From positions 4,281 to 11,550 of the forward strand of contig MEMY01000052.1 in the NCBI GenBank assembly GCA_001768965.1: DNA of 7,270 bases, read 5' to 3'. Shown here piece after piece: positions 1 to 6,615 of this stretch. This stretch comes from an archaeon RBG_16_50_20 (GTDB lineage: Archaea > Thermoproteota > Bathyarchaeia > 40CM-2-53-6). The position numbers and the translations under genes are program-made. The notes under the pieces were generated by a model. It saw only the letters and a program-made list of their open reading frames with translations, was not told the origin of the DNA and searched no databases. Position 1 is the first letter of the stretch. Every line of letters starts with the position of its first letter.

Positions 1-786
1 TTCATTGATAGCGACGCGCTAGTCGCTCCAAACTGGCTCGCTGAATTGGTTGACCCGCTTGCTGACGAAACCATCGGAGCAACGACAGGATTCCGATGGT
101 ACTTCCCATTGACGAAGGACCTCTGGTCTCATGTTCAATCAGCTTGGAACGCGGCCGGCACAAACTTGTTCTTTGATGACCGGTACAACTTCCCATGGGG
201 TGGTGCAACTGCAGTCCGTGCACAAACCCTCGACAAGATCAACATCAGGAAGGCATGGGCAAACGCGGTCAGTGACGACATGGCACTCAACTCGGCTCTT
301 CGAGAGAACGGATACAGGATAGTCTTCCTACCTCAATGTACGGTGGCAACATACTGTCAAAACACGCGATCTCAGTTTTTCGAGTGGGCGATACGACAAT
401 CCGCCCTCACCCGAGTTTTCAATGAGAGCTTGTGGAAGTACGCATTAGCTGCCTATGGCTTTCTTGACCTAGTTTTCCTCCTCGGCGTCATCAGTGTCGG
501 TTTGGGAGTGTACTCAGGGCTGGACTGGTTCATCCCTGCAGCAATGCTCCTTGCTCCAAGTGTGCTGGGTATACTCAGAAGCAGTCAAAGGTGTGCAACG
601 TTCGAACGGGCCCTGCCGCACTTGAACAGTGAGTTCAGAAAGACATGGCTCCCCGGGGCTATGGTGAGCTTCATCATGCCTTGGATTATGACCTACTGCA
701 TAGTCAAATCTGCACGCGTCCGACAGATCGAGTGGCGAGGCCGGAAGTATACGCTGAAGAAGCTCAGCACGCCTGGTTCATTGTGA
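1..786 (+). CDS. Membrane glycosyltransferase, GT2/GT21-like (5' end missing)
   Basis: The reading frame is open from the first base and ends at TGA 784-786, giving 261 codons of a C-terminal portion. The first visible residues, FIDSDA, carry the DSD metal/nucleotide-sugar motif of family 2 glycosyltransferases. It is followed by a WGGAT acceptor-loop segment (codons 66-70), an SDDMAL catalytic-aspartate segment (codons 91-96), and an RQSALTR stretch (codons 132-138) that resembles a degenerate (Q/R)xxRW motif. This order is that of ceramide glucosyltransferase-like (GT21) and related processive GT2 enzymes. Three hydrophobic segments follow, at roughly codons 148-171, 176-192 and 220-236, and the protein ends in a basic tail, so the enzyme is probably membrane-anchored with a cytosolic catalytic domain. 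Inferred role: transfer of a sugar from a nucleotide sugar to a lipid or polysaccharide acceptor at the cell membrane. The acceptor cannot be told from the sequence. The N-terminal part with the first catalytic aspartate lies outside the window. Confidence 0.82.
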   Translation, partial: FIDSDALVAPNWLAELVDPLADETIGATTGFRWYFPLTKDLWSHVQSAWNAAGTNLFFDDRYNFPWGGATAVRAQTLDKINIRKAWANAVSDDMALNSALRENGYRIVFLPQCTVATYCQNTRSQFFEWAIRQSALTRVFNESLWKYALAAYGFLDLVFLLGVISVGLGVYSGLDWFIPAAMLLAPSVLGILRSSQRCATFERALPHLNSEFRKTWLPGAMVSFIMPWIMTYCIVKSARVRQIEWRGRKYTLKKLSTPGSL

Positions 787-792
787 AGCTCT

Positions 793-816
793 TCCCAAAT
801 GCTGCTCTTTTTGGGA
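793..816. terminator. Hairpin between convergent genes, possible terminator
   Basis: TCCCAAA at 793-799 is perfectly complementary to TTTGGGA at 810-816, with a 10-base loop containing a short T run. It lies 7 bases after the stop of the glycosyltransferase and just beyond the 3' end of the convergent minus-strand operon. A 7-bp stem with a T run inside the loop, not after it, is not a classical terminator, and archaeal termination depends mainly on T tracts. The call rests mostly on position. Confidence 0.3.
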
Positions 817-834
817 TGAACAGCAGTAGCAACA

Positions 835-1176
835 CTACTTCTTAGTTACTAGACTGCGCAGTCGAGCGACTTTGTTCAAAGCGAATTTTCTGTCCGCCGT
901 TATTAGCACCAATCTTCTTCCAGCGCGGAAGATCATTGCCATGATCTCTTCATGGACCAGTATTGAGTACTCGGGTTTTCCGAAGAATTCTGCAAGATCC
1001 TCAGCTTTTTGAACGGACACCAGTTTCGCAATGAGATGTGGAGTCTTTTCGAGTGGTTCGATCGGTTCGACGCCCTCCCTCATGCCTCCCTCGAGGATTC
1101 GCCCGTTTCCGTCTACCAGTGCAGCGAAACGGATTCGCTTATCAAACTTCATAATTCGATTGTACAGTCGCGCCAA
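835..1176 (-). CDS. DUF6659-like small archaeal protein of unknown function
   Basis: This is a 113-residue protein. Its N-terminal half reads LYNRIMKFDKRIRFAALVDG, then NGRILEGGMREGVEP. That pattern (a short helix, then xRIRFAAxVDxNGR and a GGxREG turn) matches the small DUF6659 family seen many times over in Thaumarchaeota, as I remember the family. The C-terminal half (SILVHEEIMAMIF, then RRLVLITADRK) looks like alternating strands of a small alpha/beta sensor-like fold. No catalytic motif, signal peptide or membrane segment is visible. The start chosen is TTG at 1174-1176, because a stop codon lies directly upstream and the conserved helix begins only three residues later; ATG at 1150-1152 is the alternative and would cut into the conserved part. 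It lies 64 bp downstream of the AMP phosphorylase gene on the same strand and may be co-transcribed with it. Function is unknown; in soil and marine Thaumarchaeota such proteins are lineage-expanded. Confidence 0.72.
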   Translation of the reverse strand: MARLYNRIMKFDKRIRFAALVDGNGRILEGGMREGVEPIEPLEKTPHLIAKLVSVQKAEDLAEFFGKPEYSILVHEEIMAMIFRAGRRLVLITADRKFALNKVARLRSLVTKK

Positions 1177-1240
1177 CTAGATCAGCCGTTTCCATGTGAT
1201 ATCCCTGCACACAAAGGCTTTCCGATGGGAGGCAATCAAC

Positions 1241-2761
1241 TTAGAATTCTGGGATCTCTTCCAGAAGCATTCCTTCGATTGTAATGGGTTGAAGTTTCGC
1301 GACCAGCGAATACGCTTGCTCAAGCTTTGATTGTCGTTCTGCGTATATGTCGAGAATTGGTTCACCCTTGGTGACCTTATGTCCTCTCTTAAGATACAGC
1401 AGAACCCCCGACCTCTTCTCGCCGGGCGCGCCAGTTGCTCGAGCAATCTGATTTATGGCAGTGTTCGAGACGTGAGTCACATAACCATCAGCTGTAGCAG
1501 TGATACTCTGCTTGTATGCTCCCACTCCGATTTGGTCTGATTTGATGTTGGGATCTCCTCCCTGGGCTTCGATTATCTCCTTCATCTTCTTCAGAGCTCG
1601 CCCGCTCTGGAGAATTTCTCTGGCCAGTTCCTGACCATTTCCCTTGGACGTCTTTCCTGCCATCTCAAGCAACATACCAGCTAGAGCGGTGGATTTTTCC
1701 ACGAGACTCGCCGGCCCTGTGCCCTCAAGCGTTTGCAGAGCCTCGCGAGCTTCGAGAGCAGGTCCAACTGCATGGCCCACAGGCTGTCCGCCGTATGTCA
1801 CTCCACACCTGATTCTAATGCCTAACTTTCCGCCAATCTCGATGAAACGATTTCCAAGACGACGCGCGTCCTCCGGAGCTTGTATCTTCGCTCCCTCCCC
1901 GGTCGGAATATCCAAAACCATAAAGTCCGTCCCAACGGCGAGTTTCTTCGCTAGGATGCTTGCTATCATTTGGGGCTCGGGATCAATTTGAAGCGGATAT
2001 TCCACCGTGATGAACGCATCATCGGCAGGCGCCAAATTCAATCCGCCTCCCCAAACTATGGCCCCGTTGATTTTTGACACGATCTTCCGAAGTTCTTGCC
2101 CTGAGAACTCCACCGGCGCCAAGACACTCATAGTGTCTGCAGTGCCAGATGGACTCGTGATGGCGCGACTACTGGTTTTTGGAATTAGGAGACCGGCAGC
2201 CGCGATTATTGGGACGATTATTAGAGTGACCTTGTTTCCGGGGACTCCTCCGATCGAATGTTTGTCGTATACGGGCTTTTCGAAATCGATACGCGTCCCA
2301 GTTTCAGCTATCGCACGCGTGAGCCACAGTAGCTCATCGTCGTCCATTCCCTGATATTGCTCAGCCATGACAAATGCAGCCATCTCAACTTCGCTGAGAT
2401 TTCTGTCCACAACATCACGCACGATAGAATACAACTCCTCACGCCCAAGCTTCTTGCCGCGCATCTTGTCATGGACATATCTGACAGAAATTGGCGGAGG
2501 AATCGGTTGAACGCTAACACTATCTCCGTCGACCACAGTCAGTTCCTGAGCCACGACTCGAGGCAGCCCTATTTGATGCTCCTGCACTATTGATTTCGTA
2601 ATGTCAACTAGAGCAGCGGCTCCTCTCTCGTCGCTCCCCTTGATCCGAATTCTGTCCCATGCTACGACACCCAAGCTCTCCGCGTCCTTGATGTTCAGGA
2701 CGGCAATACGAGACCCTGCAGACAAATCGAGAATTTTCGCGCTGAAAGATTGCTGAGCCAT
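1241..2761 (-). CDS. deoA: AMP phosphorylase (archaeal thymidine phosphorylase family)
   Basis: This 506-residue protein has the length expected of archaeal AMP phosphorylase (about 500), including the N-terminal domain of about 85 residues that distinguishes it from bacterial thymidine phosphorylase (about 440). The phosphate- and substrate-binding signatures are intact: KHSIGGVPGNK at residues 167-177 and SSRAITSPSGTADT at 197-210, followed by a Gly-rich WGGG segment. Family role: phosphorolysis of AMP (also CMP and UMP) to free base and ribose 1,5-bisphosphate in the cytosol. In archaea with the complete pathway, ribose-1,5-bisphosphate isomerase and form III RuBisCO then use the product; neither is in this window. 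The start is ATG at 2759-2761, which gives a full N-terminal domain. No clear ribosome-binding site precedes it, and a TATA-like site about 37 bp upstream suggests a nearly leaderless transcript. It is divergent from tldD and is followed by the DUF6659-like gene. The functional split between AMP phosphorylase and a pure thymidine phosphorylase rests on the N-terminal domain. Confidence 0.93.
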   Translation of the reverse strand: MAQQSFSAKILDLSAGSRIAVLNIKDAESLGVVAWDRIRIKGSDERGAAALVDITKSIVQEHQIGLPRVVAQELTVVDGDSVSVQPIPPPISVRYVHDKMRGKKLGREELYSIVRDVVDRNLSEVEMAAFVMAEQYQGMDDDELLWLTRAIAETGTRIDFEKPVYDKHSIGGVPGNKVTLIIVPIIAAAGLLIPKTSSRAITSPSGTADTMSVLAPVEFSGQELRKIVSKINGAIVWGGGLNLAPADDAFITVEYPLQIDPEPQMIASILAKKLAVGTDFMVLDIPTGEGAKIQAPEDARRLGNRFIEIGGKLGIRIRCGVTYGGQPVGHAVGPALEAREALQTLEGTGPASLVEKSTALAGMLLEMAGKTSKGNGQELAREILQSGRALKKMKEIIEAQGGDPNIKSDQIGVGAYKQSITATADGYVTHVSNTAINQIARATGAPGEKRSGVLLYLKRGHKVTKGEPILDIYAERQSKLEQAYSLVAKLQPITIEGMLLEEIPEF

Positions 2762-2789
2762 TGCGCCCGCCGATGGTGGTAAATGCGAG

Positions 2790-2803
2790 GATTGACTTTA
2801 ATC
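2790..2803. promoter_or_regulatory. Shared AT-rich promoter core between deoA and tldD
   Basis: The spacer between deoA and tldD has a single AT-rich core, GATTGACTTTAATC, bounded by an inverted GATT/AATC pair. On the minus strand it reads TTAAAGT about 37 bp before the deoA ATG, as expected for a TATA box with a leader of about 10 nt. On the plus strand it reads ACTTTAAT about 45 bp before GTG 2844. It is therefore a plausible TATA element for both divergent genes. No BRE-like purine stretch is convincing, so this is inference from position and composition. Confidence 0.35.
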
Positions 2804-2843
2804 TGTGTTCTGTAAACGGCGACATACAAGAGCTGTGGCCGTG

Positions 2844-4226
2844 GTGAACAACCGGGAATCCGACAGCGTAATTGGCGATCTACAGGAATTGCTCAGGGGA
2901 GGGGACCTTCCCTACGTTGACGGCTTATACGACTGGCAAACTCAATTAGCCATCAGGAAGAACAAAGAGCGAGAGAATACGAGCAGCAAATCCATCAAGG
3001 GCGTCTCTGTAAGAAGTCACAGCGAATCAGGGTGGACATATTCCAGCTCCAACAAGGTAGATCGTTCGACAGTTCGCAAGCTCATTAATCAACTCAAGAA
3101 GGAAACACGCCGCTCGAATGCGAAGAGCAAACTAGCCTTACCGGACCCCGTGAAGATAGACACCAAAACACCGGTCAAGAAGGACCCCCTAGAAATTCCC
3201 ATCGAAGAGAAACTGCAGAGACTACGAGAAATCTACGACCTCGCACGCCAAATGGATTCTAGGATAGTAGACGTGAGGGTCGCCTACGCTGAGACCGTCA
3301 CAGACAGAGCCCTCGTTACTTCCAATGGCACGCAGGCAAGACAGCTCATTCCTAGGACAAGGATCTCAATGGAGATTGTCGTGAAAGAGGATATTGTGAC
3401 TGACTCAGACAACCTATCGCTAGGGGGAACGGTCGGGTACGAAGTCGTTGACGATCTGACGGAAGAAAAAATAAGTGAACTCGTGAAGAGCGCTGTGGAA
3501 CAGTTGAAAGCTGTGGCCCCGCCGACGGGAGTCCAGACAGTGATACTTGATCCTGGGACGGTCGGTACCGTGTGCCATGAATCATTCGGCCACGGTCTCG
3601 AAGCCGACCAAGCACTCAGAGGAAGATCCTACCTCAAGGACATGTTGGGTAAGACGGTCGCCTCTGATCTAGTTACAATCTATGAGGACTCCTCGCTTGA
3701 AGGCGCTAATGGCAGCTACCATTTTGATGATGACGGAGTCAAGTCGAGAAAGAATACGCTTGTAGAAAACGGTGTGCTTGTCAGCTTTCTGCATGACATA
3801 GAGACCGGCGCTGCAATGAATGCGCCGCTAACAGGCAGTTCCAGGACGCAGAACGCGGCCCATAGACGATTCATCCGAATGAGTAATACCTACGCGAAAC
3901 CTGGGGAACGCAAATTGGACGATATTGTTAGGGACACTAAAAGAGGGGTTATGATGATGCGATGGCAGTTCGGCATCGAAGATCCATTAGGCGGTGGAAT
4001 GCAGGTCGTCTCAAAGAAAGGGTACATCATTGAAAACGGTGTCACCACGAACCCTCTCAAGTCAATTACGCTCACAGGGCGAGTCCTGGAAGTTCTTGGG
4101 AATGTGGATGCAGTAAGCAGTGATGGGTTTTTCGTCGATCCTGGAACATGTGGGAAGGGCCCAGAAGATTATGTGCCGGTCGGAAGCGGAGGAACCTGGT
4201 GGAGAACCAAGGCGGTGATAGGATGA
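2844..4226 (+). CDS. tldD: TldD metalloprotease
   Basis: This is the catalytic subunit of the TldD/TldE (PmbA) heterodimer. In Escherichia coli that complex proteolytically matures microcin B17 and degrades the antitoxin CcdA; archaeal substrates are unknown. The zinc-binding motif HESFGH (HExxxH type) is at nucleotides 3576-3593, followed by GLEAD, as in the family. The N-terminal domain (about residues 1-75) shows the usual ladder of short strands, and the C-terminal end has the conserved PGTCGKG turn. An in-frame TAA at 2799-2801 bounds the gene; GTG codons at 2805, 2835, 2841 and 2844 are all possible starts. I chose 2844 (460 residues, beginning MNNRESDSV) because the upstream 13 residues are basic and unlike the family, and because it leaves room for a leader after the AT-rich core. 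The gene overlaps the next one by 4 bases (ATGA), a standard arrangement for this pair. Confidence 0.92.
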   Translation: MNNRESDSVIGDLQELLRGGDLPYVDGLYDWQTQLAIRKNKERENTSSKSIKGVSVRSHSESGWTYSSSNKVDRSTVRKLINQLKKETRRSNAKSKLALPDPVKIDTKTPVKKDPLEIPIEEKLQRLREIYDLARQMDSRIVDVRVAYAETVTDRALVTSNGTQARQLIPRTRISMEIVVKEDIVTDSDNLSLGGTVGYEVVDDLTEEKISELVKSAVEQLKAVAPPTGVQTVILDPGTVGTVCHESFGHGLEADQALRGRSYLKDMLGKTVASDLVTIYEDSSLEGANGSYHFDDDGVKSRKNTLVENGVLVSFLHDIETGAAMNAPLTGSSRTQNAAHRRFIRMSNTYAKPGERKLDDIVRDTKRGVMMMRWQFGIEDPLGGGMQVVSKKGYIIENGVTTNPLKSITLTGRVLEVLGNVDAVSSDGFFVDPGTCGKGPEDYVPVGSGGTWWRTKAVIG

Positions 4227-5569
4227 ACATCACCGCAGTCTTAGACAAGACAACCCAGGCACAGTGGGAGATCTATATCCAGCATTCAACGAGAACCGAC
4301 GTACAGCTGAGGGGCAGTAAGAGAGAGGCACTCATCAGACAGGAGAACACAGGTTATGGCGTCAGAGTGATTCTTCCTCGATCTGGCGGCGCTGGAGTAG
4401 GCTACTCATCCTGCAATTCCGACAAGGATTTAGAAGCTACAGCAAGGCGAGCCCATGATCTCGCCAAGCTCAATCGATCTCCCTTCTTCGAGTTACCCGC
4501 GAAAAGAAAGCTGCTTCAAACCAAGACTGCTGATCGGAGAATCCTGACGGATAGTGAGCGCGTTGCTAAAGATTACGCTGACGAAGCTCAGGCGTTGATT
4601 TCCGAAGAGAAGGACATCTCATTGACATACGGCAAGGTTAGAACATACGTCGTGGAGAACCAGATTATTAACAGCCGAGGACTTGCATGCAAGTCTGTGG
4701 GCACTTATCTCTACGTTGAAATGACTCTGAAGATAGGTTCGGGAACCAGCGCGACCGAATTCTGGCCGTCTCGCTACTCCCGCAGAGTTAGCGATCTGGA
4801 ACCAACCAACATCATTCTGGAGTGGTTGAAAATCGCCAGAAGCTGCCTCAAACGGCATCCCCCAAGAACGAAACAAACCACGATGATCCTTTCTCCCGCA
4901 GTGGTGTGCGACATATTCGTGCCAACTATCGGCTTTCATTCAAGCGCCGAAGCCGTTAACCTGAATTTGTCCGCCTTCAAGAAGCACCAGCAAGTCGCAT
5001 CAGAGGGATTGACGATAGTCGATGACGGTCTCTACCCTTACGGTTTGAGAACAAACTCCTTCGATGATGAGGGCCAACCTCAGGAGAAGACCAGACTCAT
5101 CGAGAAAGGGGTCTTCAAGAACTACCTCTACGACCAGCTTCACGCCCAAACAATGGACGCAAAACCAACGGGCAATGGCATCCGCACCGGTTTCGGCATC
5201 GACGTAGATGAACGCTACCAAACCATTCCCGCAAACGATAACACCAATCTTACGTTCAGTGGGGGAGACCAAAGCCTCGAGGAGCTCATTCAAGACACAA
5301 AAGATGGGCTCATGATCTATCAAGCGGCTTGGCTGAATCCTGACAGGATTACGACGAGATTCGGTTCCGAGATTCGAAACGCACAGGAGATCAAGAACGG
5401 GGAATTGGTAGAAGGAGTTGTCGGAGGCTCGTTGAGCGGCTCAGCATTCGAACTGATGAAAGGGATATCTGGAATATCCGATAGACCAGAAGTGGTTTCA
5501 GGTTACGCGTTTGGTTGCGTCGCACCCTACATCCGATTGGAGGGCGTTCAGATTTCAGGGTCAAGCTAA
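4223..5569 (+). CDS. pmbA: TldE/PmbA, non-catalytic partner of TldD
   Basis: This 448-residue protein is homologous in layout to TldD but lacks HExxxH; the equivalent region reads CDIFVPTIGFHSSAEAV. It keeps the PmbA-type sequences VDDGLYPYGLRTNSFDDEG, then KGVFKNYLYD, and a C-terminal GGSLSGSAF. In the E. coli complex TldD carries the metal site and TldE forms the other half of the enclosed proteolytic chamber; the same division of labour is inferred here. The start is ATG 4223, overlapping the tldD stop as ATGA and preceded by GGTGAT at 4214-4219, a ribosome-binding-like sequence. The frame is open further upstream to 4148, but that would mean a 75-base overlap with tldD and an unfamiliar N-terminus. 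The overlap implies translational coupling and equal expression of the two subunits. Confidence 0.92.
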   Translation: MNITAVLDKTTQAQWEIYIQHSTRTDVQLRGSKREALIRQENTGYGVRVILPRSGGAGVGYSSCNSDKDLEATARRAHDLAKLNRSPFFELPAKRKLLQTKTADRRILTDSERVAKDYADEAQALISEEKDISLTYGKVRTYVVENQIINSRGLACKSVGTYLYVEMTLKIGSGTSATEFWPSRYSRRVSDLEPTNIILEWLKIARSCLKRHPPRTKQTTMILSPAVVCDIFVPTIGFHSSAEAVNLNLSAFKKHQQVASEGLTIVDDGLYPYGLRTNSFDDEGQPQEKTRLIEKGVFKNYLYDQLHAQTMDAKPTGNGIRTGFGIDVDERYQTIPANDNTNLTFSGGDQSLEELIQDTKDGLMIYQAAWLNPDRITTRFGSEIRNAQEIKNGELVEGVVGGSLSGSAFELMKGISGISDRPEVVSGYAFGCVAPYIRLEGVQISGSS

Positions 5570-5613
5570 ACTCGGCCCAGCCTCACCACAACGCGAGTCG
5601 AACTTTAGGTAGC

Positions 5614-5620
5614 ATTTATT
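5614..5620 (+). promoter_or_regulatory. TATA-like element of tRNA-Val
   Basis: ATTTATT lies 30-36 bp before the first base of tRNA-Val, in otherwise GC-rich sequence. A TATA box here would place the transcription start around 5640-5645, a few bases before the tRNA, as usual for archaeal tRNA genes. The spacer 5570-5649 shows nothing else. Confidence 0.42.
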
Positions 5621-5649
5621 TCTGTGCAACCCGCAATCACCGCCGCTTT

Positions 5650-5744
5650 GGGCCGGTCGTCTAGTCTGGTTAGGATACCTGCCTGACACGAGTAACCACA
5701 CTGTCGCCAGGTGGTCGGTGGTTCAAGTCCGCCCCGGCCCACCA
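5650..5744 (+). tRNA. trnV: tRNA-Val(GAC) with 17-nt intron and encoded CCA
   Basis: The acceptor stem GGGCCGG (5650-5656) pairs perfectly with CCGGCCC (5734-5740); A73 is at 5741 and CCA is encoded at 5742-5744. The D arm is at 5659-5676 with AG and GG in the loop. The anticodon arm is CCTGC-CTGACAC-G, with anticodon GAC at 5685-5687, then the intron, then CAGG. The variable loop TGGTC is at 5712-5716, and the T arm is GGTGG-TTCAAGT-CCGCC at 5717-5733. A73 and the GAC anticodon make this valine. The intron is 5691-5707; removing it restores a perfect 5-bp anticodon stem (CCTGC/GCAGG). The 3' end is overlapped on the other strand by the tail of the homing endonuclease frame. Confidence 0.95.
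5691..5707 (+). other. tRNA intron with bulge-helix-bulge splice sites, position 39/40
   Basis: The precursor folds into a textbook bulge-helix-bulge. The outer helix is CCT (5682-5684) with AGG (5709-5711). The 4-bp central helix is GACA (5685-5688) with TGTC (5702-5705). The 3-base bulges are CGA (5689-5691) and GCC (5706-5708), and a short GT/AC inner helix closes the structure. The known cleavage rule, after the second base of each bulge, gives exactly the 17-base intron that the mature anticodon stem requires. The insertion point is between G39 and C40, inside the anticodon stem, not at the canonical 37/38. Confidence 0.88.
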
Positions 5745-6491
5745 TGAAACCTCGAATGTTTTACAGAAAGTAGTGTCCAACATAATGCATGCAAATCTGG
5801 CGACCGAATATACACTGAATGGAGAGGCTTGCCCTGAAAAGGGTCACGCGGTTGTACACGGCTGGTCACATTGATGCCAAGAGCGTTGCATAGACTGCAG
5901 AGTTGTCGTTTGAGTGAACAACTACTCGTGGTCACTAACGCACCGTAATGGCCGCCTTTCCGGTTGCTAACGACATGGCCATCGCTGTCTATTAGGCCGC
6001 CAATGAAACCAAGAGCAAATTCCCTGGTCCATCGCTGGGTGCGCAGGAGAATTTTCGTGTGATGATGGGATAGATGGTTCCTTTCGAACTGAACATAATC
6101 TTTGATGAATTCATAGAAAATCTTCGACCAGACTCTAATGAGGATCATACCTCGCTCAGTTCGAAAGTTGACCTTCTTACCTGCTTTTTCAAACATTAGC
6201 GCAACGAATTGAATGATGTCCAAATCCCTTCTCCTGTCCAAAGCAATCTTGACAAGGAACTCCCCTCGAGGCTTATCCCGAATGAGACTCCCGTCACCTA
6301 CGAACATCCCCAGCAGGTAACCCAGCTGGCCTTGCCCCAGCTTGTTCAGCTCGATGCGCGATTGATGATTACAGAAACTCCGACCGTGATGGTATGTAGT
6401 TGAAAGAGGAATGCCAAGATATTGTGCAACCTGACGAATCGACTGACCGGACTCTTATTATAATGTCGCTCTTCGTTCCTTCTGGAATCAA
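5723..6491 (-). pseudogene. LAGLIDADG homing endonuclease with N-terminal HTH, frame-broken
   Basis: On the minus strand, a frame open from 6454 to the stop at 5723-5725 (243 codons) carries both LAGLIDADG helices: LGYLLGMFVGDGSL (around 6290-6331, acidic residue Asp at 6293-6295) and FALGFIGGLIDSDGHV (around 5970-6015, Asp codons at 5987-5989 and 5981-5983). Ahead of the first motif is a helix-turn-helix-like stretch, SIRQVAQYLGIPLSTTYHH. This frame has no ATG, GTG or TTG before the Met at 6307, which falls inside the first LAGLIDADG helix; directly upstream of 6454 are in-frame TAA codons. A neighbouring frame supplies a fitting beginning from TTG 6491 (IPEGTKSDIII), so a one-base shift near 6455 most likely broke the gene. 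Known role of the family: cleavage of long, rare DNA sites to spread the element. Catalytic residues are still present, so decay looks recent or translation may rely on frameshifting. The C-terminal end runs antisense into tRNA-Val. Confidence 0.75.
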
Positions 6492-6563
6492 TACCCCGCT
6501 CTCCGGAATACAGAGGGTTTCTTGGAAGCAAAAAGAACCAGAGATGAATGAAAGTACTCAATA

Positions 6564-6597
6564 GTGGTCGAGAATTCAATTCTCTCCCGGCCCACCA
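6564..6597 (+). repeat. tRNA 3'-end fragment (variable loop to CCA), no 5' half
   Basis: This 34-base segment aligns without gaps to tRNA-Val 5711-5744 with 26 identities. GTGGTCG and TTCAA are shared, as is the terminal 12-mer CCCGGCCCACCA, which includes the acceptor strand, A73 and CCA. Of the eight differences, six form three compensated base pairs in the T stem (GAGAA with CTCTC in place of GGTGG with CCGCC); the A53-C61 pair is broken. This points to the 3' end of a different, once-functional tRNA with the same acceptor stem, perhaps another valine isoacceptor, and not to a decayed copy of the neighbour. No matching GGGCCGG 5' half occurs between 5745 and this fragment or after it. It could be an attachment-site remnant or a truncated tRNA gene. 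Confidence 0.72.
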
Positions 6598-6615
6598 CAG
6601 CATCAACAGGTAGAC

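Noticed and set aside
2805..2843. Upstream GTG starts for tldD
   Set aside because: They add up to 13 basic residues unlike the family and sit very close to the AT core; kept only as alternatives.
3352..3615. Minus-strand frame inside tldD
   Set aside because: Shadow of a clearly coding frame with conserved motifs; the same holds for the frames inside pmbA and opposite deoA.
4148..4222. Upstream extension of pmbA to 4148
   Set aside because: It would overlap tldD by 79 bases and add a basic, family-unlike N-terminus; ATG 4223 with ATGA overlap and GGTGAT upstream is far better.
6346..6606. 86-residue minus-strand frame beginning MMLWWAGRELNSRP
   Set aside because: WAGRELNSRP is the peptide commonly produced by translating a tRNA 3' end backwards; the rest overlaps the endonuclease in another frame. 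Not a gene.
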